Positions 11,004 to 18,761 of a stretch of 64,000 bases of DNA are shown in pieces (the stretch's first letter is position 1; each line of letters opens with the position of its first letter). Both the position numbers and the translations under genes were made by a program. The stretch is from Rhizobacter terrae (GTDB lineage Bacteria; Pseudomonadota; Gammaproteobacteria; Burkholderiales; Burkholderiaceae_C): the NCBI RefSeq assembly GCF_003852895.1, contig NZ_QUSW01000009.1, positions 124,001-188,000 of the forward strand. The letters are read 5' to 3'. The notes below the pieces were generated by a model that did not search any database, had not been told where the DNA came from, and saw only the letters and a program-made list of their open reading frames with translations.

Positions 11004-11690
11004 ATGCAAACGAAGACACTCCAACAACTTACGGTCGAGGAACTTGCACATATTCATCTCGACATCCACGGCCTGCCGACGACCCTCGCGAGCGGTTGGA
11101 TCGTCTCCGGCATGGGGGGCCTCGTCACGGAGATCCTTCAGTCAAGGGGGCAGGTGAATACGCGCATTTTTAGCCCCTTGTACGGCAGCTTCGCTTTGCT
11201 CGATCAGATCGGTTCGTGCTACACGAATCTGTCCATGCCGCCGTGCCCCAACGCCAATGCTTCGGGAATCAAGAAGGCCCTGTACTACTTTGGCGGCATG
11301 TCCTACGACAGCGACGAAATGAAGGCGCTGTACGGGTTGAGAAACTCGTTGATGCACGATGGCAGCATCCTGTATCGCGGACGCTATGAAGGAGGGACCT
11401 GGAAGGGCCCGTTCCATCATTTCATTCTCGGCTCACAAAGCGTCAAGATTGTCGAACTGCCGGCCACCCCATGGGATGGCAACCTGCAAAACCTCACCTT
11501 TTCCCACCGCACTCGGATCAACCAGCGTGCCTTCACGGACCTGGCCATTGAGACCGTGCGCAATGCCCGCGCCCTCCTGTCCGCGGGCAAGCTTGGTTTC
11601 ACGTTGGTCGATGGCGAAATCGAGCTGTACTACCGCTATCTTTTCCATAGCCACGACGAACCCGAGCCGCAGAGCGACGACCAGGAGTGA
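11004..11690 (+). CDS. Unknown protein with HEPN-like Rx4H motif
   Basis: A 228-residue protein not assigned to a named family. Around residues 108-120 it reads LYGLRNSLMHDG. R113-N114 followed by H118 is the Rx4H pattern of HEPN nucleases, in a helical context. The frame ends in an acidic tail. The stop overlaps the GTG start of the next gene (GTGA), so the two form a coupled pair. Toxin-like RNase activity is inference only. Confidence 0.6.
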   Translation: MQTKTLQQLTVEELAHIHLDIHGLPTTLASGWIVSGMGGLVTEILQSRGQVNTRIFSPLYGSFALLDQIGSCYTNLSMPPCPNANASGIKKALYYFGGMSYDSDEMKALYGLRNSLMHDGSILYRGRYEGGTWKGPFHHFILGSQSVKIVELPATPWDGNLQNLTFSHRTRINQRAFTDLAIETVRNARALLSAGKLGFTLVDGEIELYYRYLFHSHDEPEPQSDDQE

Positions 11691-12259
11691 CCCTCGCGAC
11701 CGCGCCTTGCGCAGTGAACGCCATGGACGGAGAACGTCGGCAAAACGCGACGACCGTTGAACATCGCGTCAAAACAGAAACCACCATGCTCGACTTGTCC
11801 CTGGTCTCTGCGCTGTACCACACGGCGCGGGAAATTACGCACAAGACCCCCCAGATCGGCGGCACGCTGGCCGGAAATTGCACCACTGTGCACTTCGGAA
11901 TGCTCGATACCGCCCGACAGATCTTCGGCGCACCCGTACAGCTGAGCATCGGGTCGATCACCCTGGACGGCACCACGTACTACGACTTCACCGAGGAGGA
12001 ACTCCTCAGTTGGCGCAGCGGCCACACACGGCCTCGATATGGACTTCATGCTTGGTTGTCACTGCCCCATTTGGGCAACGAAGTAATCGACCTCACGCTG
12101 GCCGCAACGCTTAACCACGCCAAACCAGGATGGGTTCCCGCTGCGATTACGTTCATCACTGCGCGCATTGCGACGCGATTGAACCTCGAATACCACGCCC
12201 GGCTGGTTGGCGATGGCGTCCTGGAAGAACTGAATCTCGTCCGCGGCCGTCAGGCGTGA
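11687..12259 (+). CDS. Unknown protein, partner of the HEPN-like gene
   Basis: A protein of up to 190 residues starting at the GTG that overlaps the upstream stop; ATG codons at residues 13 and 34 are alternatives. No membrane segment or known motif was found. The sequence is globular with a hydrophobic core. Position and coupling suggest it acts with the upstream gene, possibly as its partner or inhibitor. Function unknown. Confidence 0.55.
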   Translation: MTLATAPCAVNAMDGERRQNATTVEHRVKTETTMLDLSLVSALYHTAREITHKTPQIGGTLAGNCTTVHFGMLDTARQIFGAPVQLSIGSITLDGTTYYDFTEEELLSWRSGHTRPRYGLHAWLSLPHLGNEVIDLTLAATLNHAKPGWVPAAITFITARIATRLNLEYHARLVGDGVLEELNLVRGRQA

Positions 12260-12359
12260 GTCTTATCAACTCGAACACACGCTCACCAGGCGGAGGCGCC
12301 ACCGACACGGATTCACCTCGCGTAGGGCCGATCACCCGTGGCGCGGCAATGCACCGCGT

Positions 12360-12794
12360 TCACGACGCCGTGGTGAACGGCATCCATCGAAACAGGACCT
12401 TCTGGAGGTCGGCCACGTAGAACGGCTTCACGAGCACTTCATCCATGCCGGCATCCAGACACCCCTGGCACTCGGCTGGCATGGCGCTCGCAGTGACGCC
12501 GATGATTGGCACACGGGGTGAGTGCGTCGCTGTCTGCAGCGCACGAATGACTCTGGTGGCGGTCTGTCCATCCATCACCGGCATGTGATAGTCCATGAGG
12601 ATCACGTCAAAGGGCATGGCCTTAGCAGCTTCAACAGCCGCAGCGCCATCACGAACAGAAACGATTTGGCATCGCAGATGCCGCAGGGCACCCTCAGCCC
12701 AGAGCGCATTCGATTCATCGTCTTCGGCAAGCAAAACCCGACATCCCGCCGGCAGGTCGGGGACGAAGTCCTTGCTTGACCGCTGTTGATTCAT
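12360..12794 (-). CDS. Stand-alone response regulator receiver protein
   Basis: A 144-residue receiver domain with nothing after it. The acidic pair D25-D26, phospho-acceptor D68 (VILMDYHMPVMDG), T100 and K122 (VKPF) are all present, so it should be phosphorylated. There is no DNA-binding output domain and no histidine kinase nearby. It may relay phosphate to a distant partner or be a fragment of a hybrid-kinase system. The cognate kinase is unknown. Confidence 0.85.
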   Translation of the reverse strand: MNQQRSSKDFVPDLPAGCRVLLAEDDESNALWAEGALRHLRCQIVSVRDGAAAVEAAKAMPFDVILMDYHMPVMDGQTATRVIRALQTATHSPRVPIIGVTASAMPAECQGCLDAGMDEVLVKPFYVADLQKVLFRWMPFTTAS

Positions 12795-13079
12795 CCCATG
12801 ACTCGTAGGTGACTGCGCATGCGCGAAATCGCTTCGCCACGCACCGCTTACCTATGTCGAAATGCTACCCAAAAACGCACGGACCTGGGGGGTGGTGTAA
12901 CCCCTTCATAGGGGCAGCGTGCGGAAAATTCAGAGAAGGTACTGGCAACAACGCGAACCCCTATGCGGCTCACCGATCACGCTGCGCAAGACTGAGCGAC
13001 AACTCGCTGTCAGTCAGCTCATTTCTCAGGCAACAGTCACGATCTCCGCTCTGGCCGTTTGAACACGCCCTCGAAACTC

Positions 13080-13116
13080 AAAAAAGAAGCCGCGTCAATT
13101 TTGGTTGTGCGGCTTC
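13080..13116 (-). terminator. Intrinsic terminator of copy A
   Basis: On the minus strand a perfect 8-bp stem, GAAGCCGC (13109-13116) with GCGGCTTC (13086-13093), encloses a 15-base loop. Six T residues follow directly (13080-13085). This is a textbook Rho-independent terminator. Confidence 0.75.
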
Positions 13117-13213
13117 AAAGACAGAAGGTGAAGAGTCAACATCACCGCTGAACAATGTGCCATCAAACGAATGGTGCGGCACCGATTTGTCGTTGATCCT
13201 GACCAAACCGTAA
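13080..13213 (-). ncRNA. Candidate small RNA, copy A of tandem pair
   Basis: Read on the minus strand the unit begins with TTACGGTTTGGTCAG (13199-13213). It has a short hairpin with arms GGTG/CACC (13173-13183), the box ATGGCACATTG (13153-13163), a hairpin GGTGA/TCACC, and ends with an 8-bp stem and T-run terminator. Copy B has the same order and spacing with different stem sequences, which suggests conserved RNA structure. No protein frame is preserved. The promoter and 5' end are not identified. Confidence 0.5.
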
Positions 13214-13321
13214 TCGCTCCGATGGTCAAGTGACAGGAACGGTCACTGACAGCCATCCAATCGCGTCACTCGCCCTGGGTTTCCCGCAGCGCGGCTTTCG
13301 GGGAACCGTCATCGCTGGGCG

Positions 13322-13356
13322 AAAAAAAGAAGCCGCGACGAGCGGTCAACGGCTTC
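13322..13356 (-). terminator. Intrinsic terminator of copy B
   Basis: On the minus strand a 7-bp stem, GAAGCCG (13350-13356) with CGGCTTC (13329-13335), encloses a 14-base loop and is followed by seven T residues (13322-13328). Confidence 0.75.
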
Positions 13357-13452
13357 AACAGGGAGGGGGAGTGAACGAACGTTCACCTTACCAATGTGCC
13401 ATAGGCGTGCACCGGTCGGTGTGACCAATTTTCCATTCTGACCAATCCGTAA
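13322..13452 (-). ncRNA. Candidate small RNA, copy B of tandem pair
   Basis: Second copy of the unit. It has TTACGGATTGGTCAG (13438-13452), a hairpin with GGTG/CACC arms in swapped order (13410-13421), ATGGCACATTG (13392-13402), a strong hairpin GTGAAC/GTTCAC (13371-13386) and a terminator. The distance between the two boxes, 46 bases, is identical in copy A. A direct repeat TGACCAAT occurs twice near its 5' end and could bind a regulator. Confidence 0.5.
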
Positions 13453-13700
13453 GCTTGCTGTTCGACGCCGGTAATGTTCAGCTTGGCAGAAAGGCGAGCG
13501 CGTCCAGTTGGATACCCGGGTCGTCACGAAGTCATCGATCATTTGCGTATGCTCAATCGAGCAAGGTGCGCTCGGGCTCAAACTCCATGAACGCTTCGAT
13601 GCTCGGCGGGCGCATCGTTCAAAACACCGAAAGAGCAGGGCCAACACTTCATCCACCTTCAACAGGGCCGAGCGCGGCGCGCTCCTAGTCACTGATCGGA

Positions 13701-16169
13701 ATGCCTCACATGAACACTCAGCGGCACAACTCATCCCGGGTCCAAGAAGCAACGGCGGTGCTGGTTCCCTCAAGCGCGGTTGGCGGCCATCACGCACATG
13801 CATCCGGTGCGCCGGCACAAGGCGAGGGCCCGGCACAAGGCGAGAGCGTCGTCACGGCTGAACAAGCCACCGATCCCGTTTGCGGAATGACGGTGCCAAA
13901 AACGACCCAGCATCAGGCGGACTTCGAGGGTCGACGCTATTACTTCTGCAGCCCTGGCTGCCAAGGCAAGTTCACACGCTCGCCCACACAGTATGTGAAG
14001 GCGACTGGCCCCGATCCAGTTCGCCCTCACCAGGGTGGTGCGGATGCGCAGCCCGCTCAGGTGCCAGCGGTAGCGACCATCTACACCTGCCCGATGCATC
14101 CGGAGATTCGTCAGGATCGCCCGGGCAACTGCCCGAAGTGCGGCATGACGCTCGAACCGGTTCTGCCGACACTGGAGGAAGAAGACGACAGCGAACTCAT
14201 CAGCTTCCGCAGGCGCTTCTGGATCACCTTGCCGCTCACGGCGGCGGTCACTGCACTCGCCATGCTCGGACATCGCGTGCAATGGTTCGAGATGGGCACG
14301 CAGAGCTGGATCGAGTTGGTCCTTTCGCTGCCGATCGTGCTCTGGGCGGGGTGGCCGTTCTTTGTTCGAGGCGCACAGTCCATCGTTCATCGCAGTCCCA
14401 ACATGTGGACCTTGATCGGACTGGGGACGGCGGCGGCATTCATCTACAGCGTCGTCGCAACCATCGCACCGGCCGTTTTCCCACCATCATTTGTCTCGAT
14501 GGGCCGCGTCTCGGTGTACTTCGAAGCGGCTGCCGTCATCATCTCGTTGACCCTCTTGGGGCAGATCCTTGAACTGAAGGCTCGCTCCCAGACCTCGGCG
14601 GCCATCAAATCGCTCCTGCGCCTGGCGCCCAAGACGGCGCGACGTATCAACGCGGACGGCAGCGAGGAGGATGTGCCTCTCGCCCACGTTCATGTCGGAG
14701 ACACCTTGCGAGTGCGCCCCGGCGAGAAGGTACCGGTCGACGGCGTCGTTGTCGAAGGAGAGAGTGCCGTCGACGAGTCGATGTTGACCGGCGAACCGCT
14801 ACCCGTGACGAAACGAGCGGGAGACAAGCTGATCGGCGCCACCATGAACACCAGCGGTGCGCTTTCGATGCGCTCAGAACGTGTCGGTTCGCAGACCGTC
14901 CTGTCGCAAATCGTCCAGATGGTCGCACAAGCCCAGCGCTCCAAGGCCCCCATGCAACGGATGGCAGACAAGGTGGCCGGCGACTTCGTCGTCACGGTGA
15001 TCGCCATTGCGATCGTCACCTTCTTCGCCTGGGGGCTGCTCGGTCCACAGCCAAGCTGGGTCTATGGACTGATCAATGCGGTAGCAGTCCTGATCATCGC
15101 GTGTCCGTGCGCTCTGGGACTTGCCACGCCCATGTCCATCATGGTGGCGACAGGGCGCGCAGCAACGACGGGGGTCTTGTTTCGTGACGCTGCGGCAATT
15201 GAGAACCTGCGCCGGGTCGACACCTTGATCGTCGACAAGACCGGCACTCTCACCGAAGGCAGGCCCGCGTTCGAACGCGCGGTCGGCGTCGAAGGCATGA
15301 ACGAGGACGAGGTGCTTCGACTTGCGGCGAGCCTCGACCAAGGCAGTGAGCATCCGTTGGCCGATGCCATCGTGCGCGCAGCGAAAGAACGCCAACTGGC
15401 CCTGGCAAAGGCCGAGGGCTTCAACTCCAGCACAGGCATCGGCGTCCAGGGGAGGGTGGAAGGCAAGGTCATCGCACTGGGTAACACGGCCTTGATGGAG
15501 CAACTCGGTGTCGTGGTCGACGCTGTCAAGGCGCAAGCGGAATCGTTGCGCGCCCAAGGGGCGAGCGTGATGTACCTGGCCGTGGATGCGCGATTGGCGG
15601 GCTTGCTCGCCGTGTCCGACCCGATCAAGTCGAGCACGCAGGACGCCCTGGCCACCCTGCGCGCGGCGGGCATGCGTGTGGTGATGGCCACCGGCGACGG
15701 CCTGACCACGGCGAAGGCCGTGGCGGCGCGGCTGGGCATCGAGGAGGTTCACGGCGAAGTCAAGCCCGCCGACAAGCTGGCGCTGGTCGACAAGCTGCAA
15801 GGCGAGGGGCGCGTGGTCGCCATGGCGGGAGACGGCATCAACGACGCGCCCGCGCTCGCCAAGGCGGATGTGGGAGTGGCGATGGGCACCGGCACCGATG
15901 TCGCGATGAACAGCGCGCAAATCACCTTGGTCAAGGGAGACCTGCGAGGGATCGCGCAAGCGCGGCTGATTTCTCAGGCGACCATCCACAACATGAAGCA
16001 GAACCTCGCCTTTGCGTTTGTCTACAACGCCCTCGGAGTGCCGCTTGCTGCCGGCGTCCTGTATCCCTTCACGGGCTGGCTCCTGTCGCCGATGATCGCA
16101 GCGCTCGCCATGAGCCTCAGTTCGGCGTCCGTGATCGCCAACGCGCTTCGCTTGCGCAAGCAAGGCTGA
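13701..16169 (+). CDS. YHS/HMBD copper (silver) P1B ATPase
   Basis: An 822-residue pump related to SilP/CopF-type ATPases. The N-terminus lacks an HMA domain. It carries instead a His-rich start, a YHS domain (DPVCGMTV...YFCSPGC, about 57-100) and a heavy-metal-binding domain (YTCPMHPEI...CPKCGM, about 128-149). The transport core has [17 protein letters not shown] in place of [18 protein letters not shown] and [10 protein letters not shown]. It should export Cu(I) or Ag(I) to the periplasm. The ATG at 13710 is an equally possible start. It lies after the structured repeat region, and no CueR-type box was seen upstream. Confidence 0.9.
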   Translation: MPHMNTQRHNSSRVQEATAVLVPSSAVGGHHAHASGAPAQGEGPAQGESVVTAEQATDPVCGMTVPKTTQHQADFEGRRYYFCSPGCQGKFTRSPTQYVKATGPDPVRPHQGGADAQPAQVPAVATIYTCPMHPEIRQDRPGNCPKCGMTLEPVLPTLEEEDDSELISFRRRFWITLPLTAAVTALAMLGHRVQWFEMGTQSWIELVLSLPIVLWAGWPFFVRGAQSIVHRSPNMWTLIGLGTAAAFIYSVVATIAPAVFPPSFVSMGRVSVYFEAAAVIISLTLLGQILELKARSQTSAAIKSLLRLAPKTARRINADGSEEDVPLAHVHVGDTLRVRPGEKVPVDGVVVEGESAVDESMLTGEPLPVTKRAGDKLIGATMNTSGALSMRSERVGSQTVLSQIVQMVAQAQRSKAPMQRMADKVAGDFVVTVIAIAIVTFFAWGLLGPQPSWVYGLINAVAVLIIACPCALGLATPMSIMVATGRAATTGVLFRDAAAIENLRRVDTLIVDKTGTLTEGRPAFERAVGVEGMNEDEVLRLAASLDQGSEHPLADAIVRAAKERQLALAKAEGFNSSTGIGVQGRVEGKVIALGNTALMEQLGVVVDAVKAQAESLRAQGASVMYLAVDARLAGLLAVSDPIKSSTQDALATLRAAGMRVVMATGDGLTTAKAVAARLGIEEVHGEVKPADKLALVDKLQGEGRVVAMAGDGINDAPALAKADVGVAMGTGTDVAMNSAQITLVKGDLRGIAQARLISQATIHNMKQNLAFAFVYNALGVPLAAGVLYPFTGWLLSPMIAALAMSLSSASVIANALRLRKQG

Positions 16170-16209
16170 TGGAGCGAACCTGCACTTGCGAGATCACAGC
16201 AGCAATCGG

Positions 16210-16698
16210 ATGAATGACCAACCACCTCGTCTCCTGCAGCGCATTGGCGCTTTGACATGGACGCCGGAGTTCAATGTGGTGGTCTTTGCCTTCCTGATCA
16301 ATTTCCCGTGGGAATTCATGCAAGCCCCATTGTTTGAGGGCATGGACACCGCGCCGCATTGGGAGGCTGTCAAGGGGTGCATCCGTGCTGCACTTGGCGA
16401 CGCGCTGATTGCTCTGATCGCGTTTTGGTGCGCGACCCTGGCCGCGCATGGCCGCGAGTGGATCGCGGCGCCGACTCGCCGTGCAATCACGGTCTACCTG
16501 GTCGTTGGCCTTGGCATCACTACGATGATCGAAGCCCTTGCCGTGCGCGGACACTGGATGGCTTCTTGGACCTACGCCGCCTCGATGCCCGTCGTGCCCG
16601 GCCTTGGTGTGGGTGTCGTCCCGCTGTTGCAGTGGCTGGTGCTGCCTGTCCTGGTTGTGCATTTCACGGCACGTCAGGTTGCCGGCAGACCTCGATAG
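16210..16698 (+). CDS. Unknown inner-membrane protein
   Basis: A 162-residue protein with about four predicted membrane helices. The ATG at 16210 was preferred to a TTG at 16186, although neither has a strong ribosome binding site. It has a notable FPWEFMQAPLFEGM segment in the first loop. It lies between the copper ATPase and the DsbA-like gene on the same strand, so it may belong to their transcript. No function is assigned. Confidence 0.65.
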   Translation: MNDQPPRLLQRIGALTWTPEFNVVVFAFLINFPWEFMQAPLFEGMDTAPHWEAVKGCIRAALGDALIALIAFWCATLAAHGREWIAAPTRRAITVYLVVGLGITTMIEALAVRGHWMASWTYAASMPVVPGLGVGVVPLLQWLVLPVLVVHFTARQVAGRPR

Positions 16699-16745
16699 CC
16701 GGACCATGTTCCACTCGACCCAGCGGGCGCAACGGAGGGCATAGG

Positions 16746-17432
16746 ATGAGGCTACGAACGCTTGTCGGCGGCACGACCGGGTTCACCACCAACATCCTCG
16801 GTCCGCTGATGCGCGTTGTGGCTACCATGTTGATTGCCGCCACGCTCGCATCACCGGCGCAGGCCGAGGAGAAGAAGCCATTCGTCACGCTGCAGGTGGC
16901 TCAACCCACCGTGGCAGCCGGCAAGATCGAAGTCATCGAGTTCTTCTGGTATGGCTGCCCGACATGCAATCAGCTGGAGCCCTTCGTCGATGACTGGGAG
17001 AAGACGTTGCCGGCGGATGTCGCCTTTCGTCGCGAACCGGTGGTGTGGGACACGCGTGCCAGTACCGCGTTGCACGCCAAGATTTTCCTGACCTTGCGTG
17101 CGATGAATCTCCTGCGCGAGCACCATCAGGTCGTCTTCAAAGTCATCCACTGGGCGCACTTGGAGTTTCGCGAGGACACCGAGGTGTTCGACTGGGCGGA
17201 GCGGCGCGGCATCGACCGCGCCAAGTTTGAGGCGGTGTTCAAGTCGCCGGCGATCGCGACGGAGCTTGCCAAACGCAAGCAGATGACACACGACTACCCC
17301 GTCACCAACGTGCCGACCTTCGTGGTGAACGGAAAGTACGCCACCTCGCCGTTTCAGGCAGGCGGTGCGCCGCAGATGTTGCGGCTCGTCGACCAGTTGA
17401 TCGCCCAGGAACGAGCTGCCGCGCGGAAGTGA
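16746..17432 (+). CDS. DsbA-like thiol:disulfide oxidoreductase
   Basis: A 228-residue periplasmic thioredoxin-fold protein of the DsbA type. It has a signal segment ending near residue 40 (ASPAQA), the active site FFWYGCPTC (71-74) and the cis-proline segment NVPTFVV near the end. The dipeptide between the cysteines is PT rather than the PH of classical DsbA, which would change the redox potential. It would form disulfide bonds, or repair those damaged by copper. The start has AGG upstream. Confidence 0.88.
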   Translation: MRLRTLVGGTTGFTTNILGPLMRVVATMLIAATLASPAQAEEKKPFVTLQVAQPTVAAGKIEVIEFFWYGCPTCNQLEPFVDDWEKTLPADVAFRREPVVWDTRASTALHAKIFLTLRAMNLLREHHQVVFKVIHWAHLEFREDTEVFDWAERRGIDRAKFEAVFKSPAIATELAKRKQMTHDYPVTNVPTFVVNGKYATSPFQAGGAPQMLRLVDQLIAQERAAARK

Positions 17433-17541
17433 CGCGGCGAACAGCCGGTGCATGGGCGACCTGAGTCTGCCGTGTGCTCGCTGGCCGCCGGCATCTGCAT
17501 GGCGCAGAGCCGACGGCAGGAAGCGCACACGGTCGTGCAGC

Positions 17542-18000
17542 TCAGCTATAGGACTGATAGACCGTCGCCGAGCCGTCACGTTTGATGAGCAGCACGTCAA
17601 ACGGGTCGCGTTGGCCGCCGAACGTCGGCCCGTCCATCCCGGGCGAACCCCGCGGCATCGCTGGGACAGATAAGCCCACCGCCTGGGGACGTTCAAGCAG
17701 AAGCCGCTTGATCTCGCGCGCCGGCACATGGCCCTCGATCGCGTACCAGCCGATCTCGGCCGTGTGGCAGGCGCCGTACCGAATGGGCATGCGAAGACGC
17801 GAACGTGCCTCGCTGTTGCCCGTGTCGTGCAGCGTGACCTGGAAGCCGTTGGCCTCCATGTGCTTGACCCAGTCGCGGCAGCAAGCGCACGACGGCCCGG
17901 TCCAGACTTCGACCTTTTCCTTCGCTGGTGCCGCCCGCGAGGAGATTGCGAGCGGCACCAGCGCCATCGAGACAGTCAGTTTGCGCCGCCTGGGGTTCAC
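17542..18000 (-). CDS. DUF411 periplasmic metal-binding protein
   Basis: A 152-residue exported DUF411 protein. After a short signal segment it reads VEVWTGPSCACCRDW, with cysteines 38, 40 and 41, followed by the family blocks and a C-terminal DVLLI. The family is thought to bind copper or other metals in the periplasm. Translation probably starts at a GTG overlapping the stop of the upstream gene (GTGA). It is the last gene of the cus operon. Confidence 0.85.
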   Translation of the reverse strand: MNPRRRKLTVSMALVPLAISSRAAPAKEKVEVWTGPSCACCRDWVKHMEANGFQVTLHDTGNSEARSRLRMPIRYGACHTAEIGWYAIEGHVPAREIKRLLLERPQAVGLSVPAMPRGSPGMDGPTFGGQRDPFDVLLIKRDGSATVYQSYS

Positions 18001-18302
18001 TTCGCCGCCTCCTGGCATGCCTTGAGCTGCGCCTCATGGCGCTCCTTGATCTGTCGGTTCTGCCAGGGGGTGGTCTGGGCACGCGGACCGTGGTCGAGAG
18101 GCAGGACCAGCGGGGGCGGGCAACCCTTGTTGACCGCAGCCGTCGGTCCTTGGGCCTCGTAGGGATCCTTGTGGCGTTCAACTTGCGTTGCCTGCTTGTC
18201 CTTGCGTGCCTTTTCGATGATCTGCCAGTCGGGCCCGGCCCATGAGGGCAAGGTGATGCCCAGTGTCACGGCACCCATGAGGGTGATGAGTAGCTTGTTC
18301 AT
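17997..18302 (-). CDS. Small exported protein of the cus operon
   Basis: A 101-residue protein with a signal peptide (MNKLLITLMGAVTLGITLPSWA) and a charged mature part with two cysteines, PPPLVLPLDHGPR and a Lys/Glu-rich end. It is not assigned to a family. It lies between the 134-residue gene and the DUF411 gene with a GTGA overlap to the latter, so all are co-transcribed with cusCBA. A periplasmic accessory role is inferred. Confidence 0.7.
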   Translation of the reverse strand: MNKLLITLMGAVTLGITLPSWAGPDWQIIEKARKDKQATQVERHKDPYEAQGPTAAVNKGCPPPLVLPLDHGPRAQTTPWQNRQIKERHEAQLKACQEAAK

Positions 18303-18356
18303 GACGAACTCCTTGTCTGAGGTAAATGGCCTTGTCTCGGGACCCTCGACTTGCGG

Positions 18357-18761
18357 CTACTTGCTCCACCGGCAATACGCGATGCGCAGCGGCAGCAACG
18401 ACTGCCGCCTTCGGTACATGTCGACCGTGGCTCTTGCCTCTGGCCGTTCGGCCATGTCCATCCACGTCGGTGTCACGGGCTCCTTGGACTCGCCGCTGAA
18501 GCCTTGCACGGCGATCCCCGGCGCCGCGTAGCACAGCGCGCAGGGCATGCAGTCGGTGAGGACCGATCCCGTGTGCGAGCCCGCCATGGGCATTTCGGTT
18601 TGGGCCATGACGGCATGCGCCGGCCGCGGCGCCGGCATCTCGGCCCTCGCGCCAACGCAGACAGCCGCTCCCGTCAATGCCAGGAGCACAACCAGGGCCG
18701 GGACGATCCGGCCGCACCAGGTGAACTCAGACCGTTCCACGGCGCCTCCACCAGAACGCAT
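18357..18761 (-). CDS. Small membrane-anchored protein following cusA
   Basis: A 134-residue protein, or 127 if the GTG at residue 8 is the start. It has one N-terminal hydrophobic segment ([20 protein letters not shown]) and a Met-rich mature part. A CMPCALC motif suggests metal or heme-like thiol binding, but there is no CxxCH. The start overlaps the cusA stop by about 35 bases. Function unknown. Confidence 0.6.
   Translation of the reverse strand: MRSGGGAVERSEFTWCGRIVPALVVLLALTGAAVCVGARAEMPAPRPAHAVMAQTEMPMAGSHTGSVLTDCMPCALCYAAPGIAVQGFSGESKEPVTPTWMDMAERPEARATVDMYRRRQSLLPLRIAYCRWSK

Larger units (their letters stand above)
12795..13700. other. Gene-poor region with tandem structured repeats
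   Basis: About 900 bases between the response regulator and the copper ATPase. Open frames here lack ribosome binding sites and recognisable products. The middle holds two copies of a structured unit about 240 bases apart, annotated separately. From 13453 to 13700 I see no further element. Confidence 0.6.

Noticed and set aside
12809-13213. A 134-residue frame covering the first structured repeat
   Set aside because: No ribosome binding site or family; the repeated blocks are kept without keeping the reading frame, which points to RNA or DNA structure instead.
13392-13402. TGGCACATTG as a sigma-54 promoter element
   Set aside because: The -24 like TGGCAC is present in both copies, but the required TTGC at -12 spacing is not.
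13080-13452. Reading the tandem units as an integron attC pair or CRISPR
   Set aside because: No integrase gene is adjacent, the attC consensus ends are absent, and there are only two copies with unequal inner sequence and strong terminator T-runs.
14874-16163. A 429-residue open frame on the minus strand opposite the YHS ATPase
   Set aside because: Antisense shadow of a pump with all P-type ATPase motifs.
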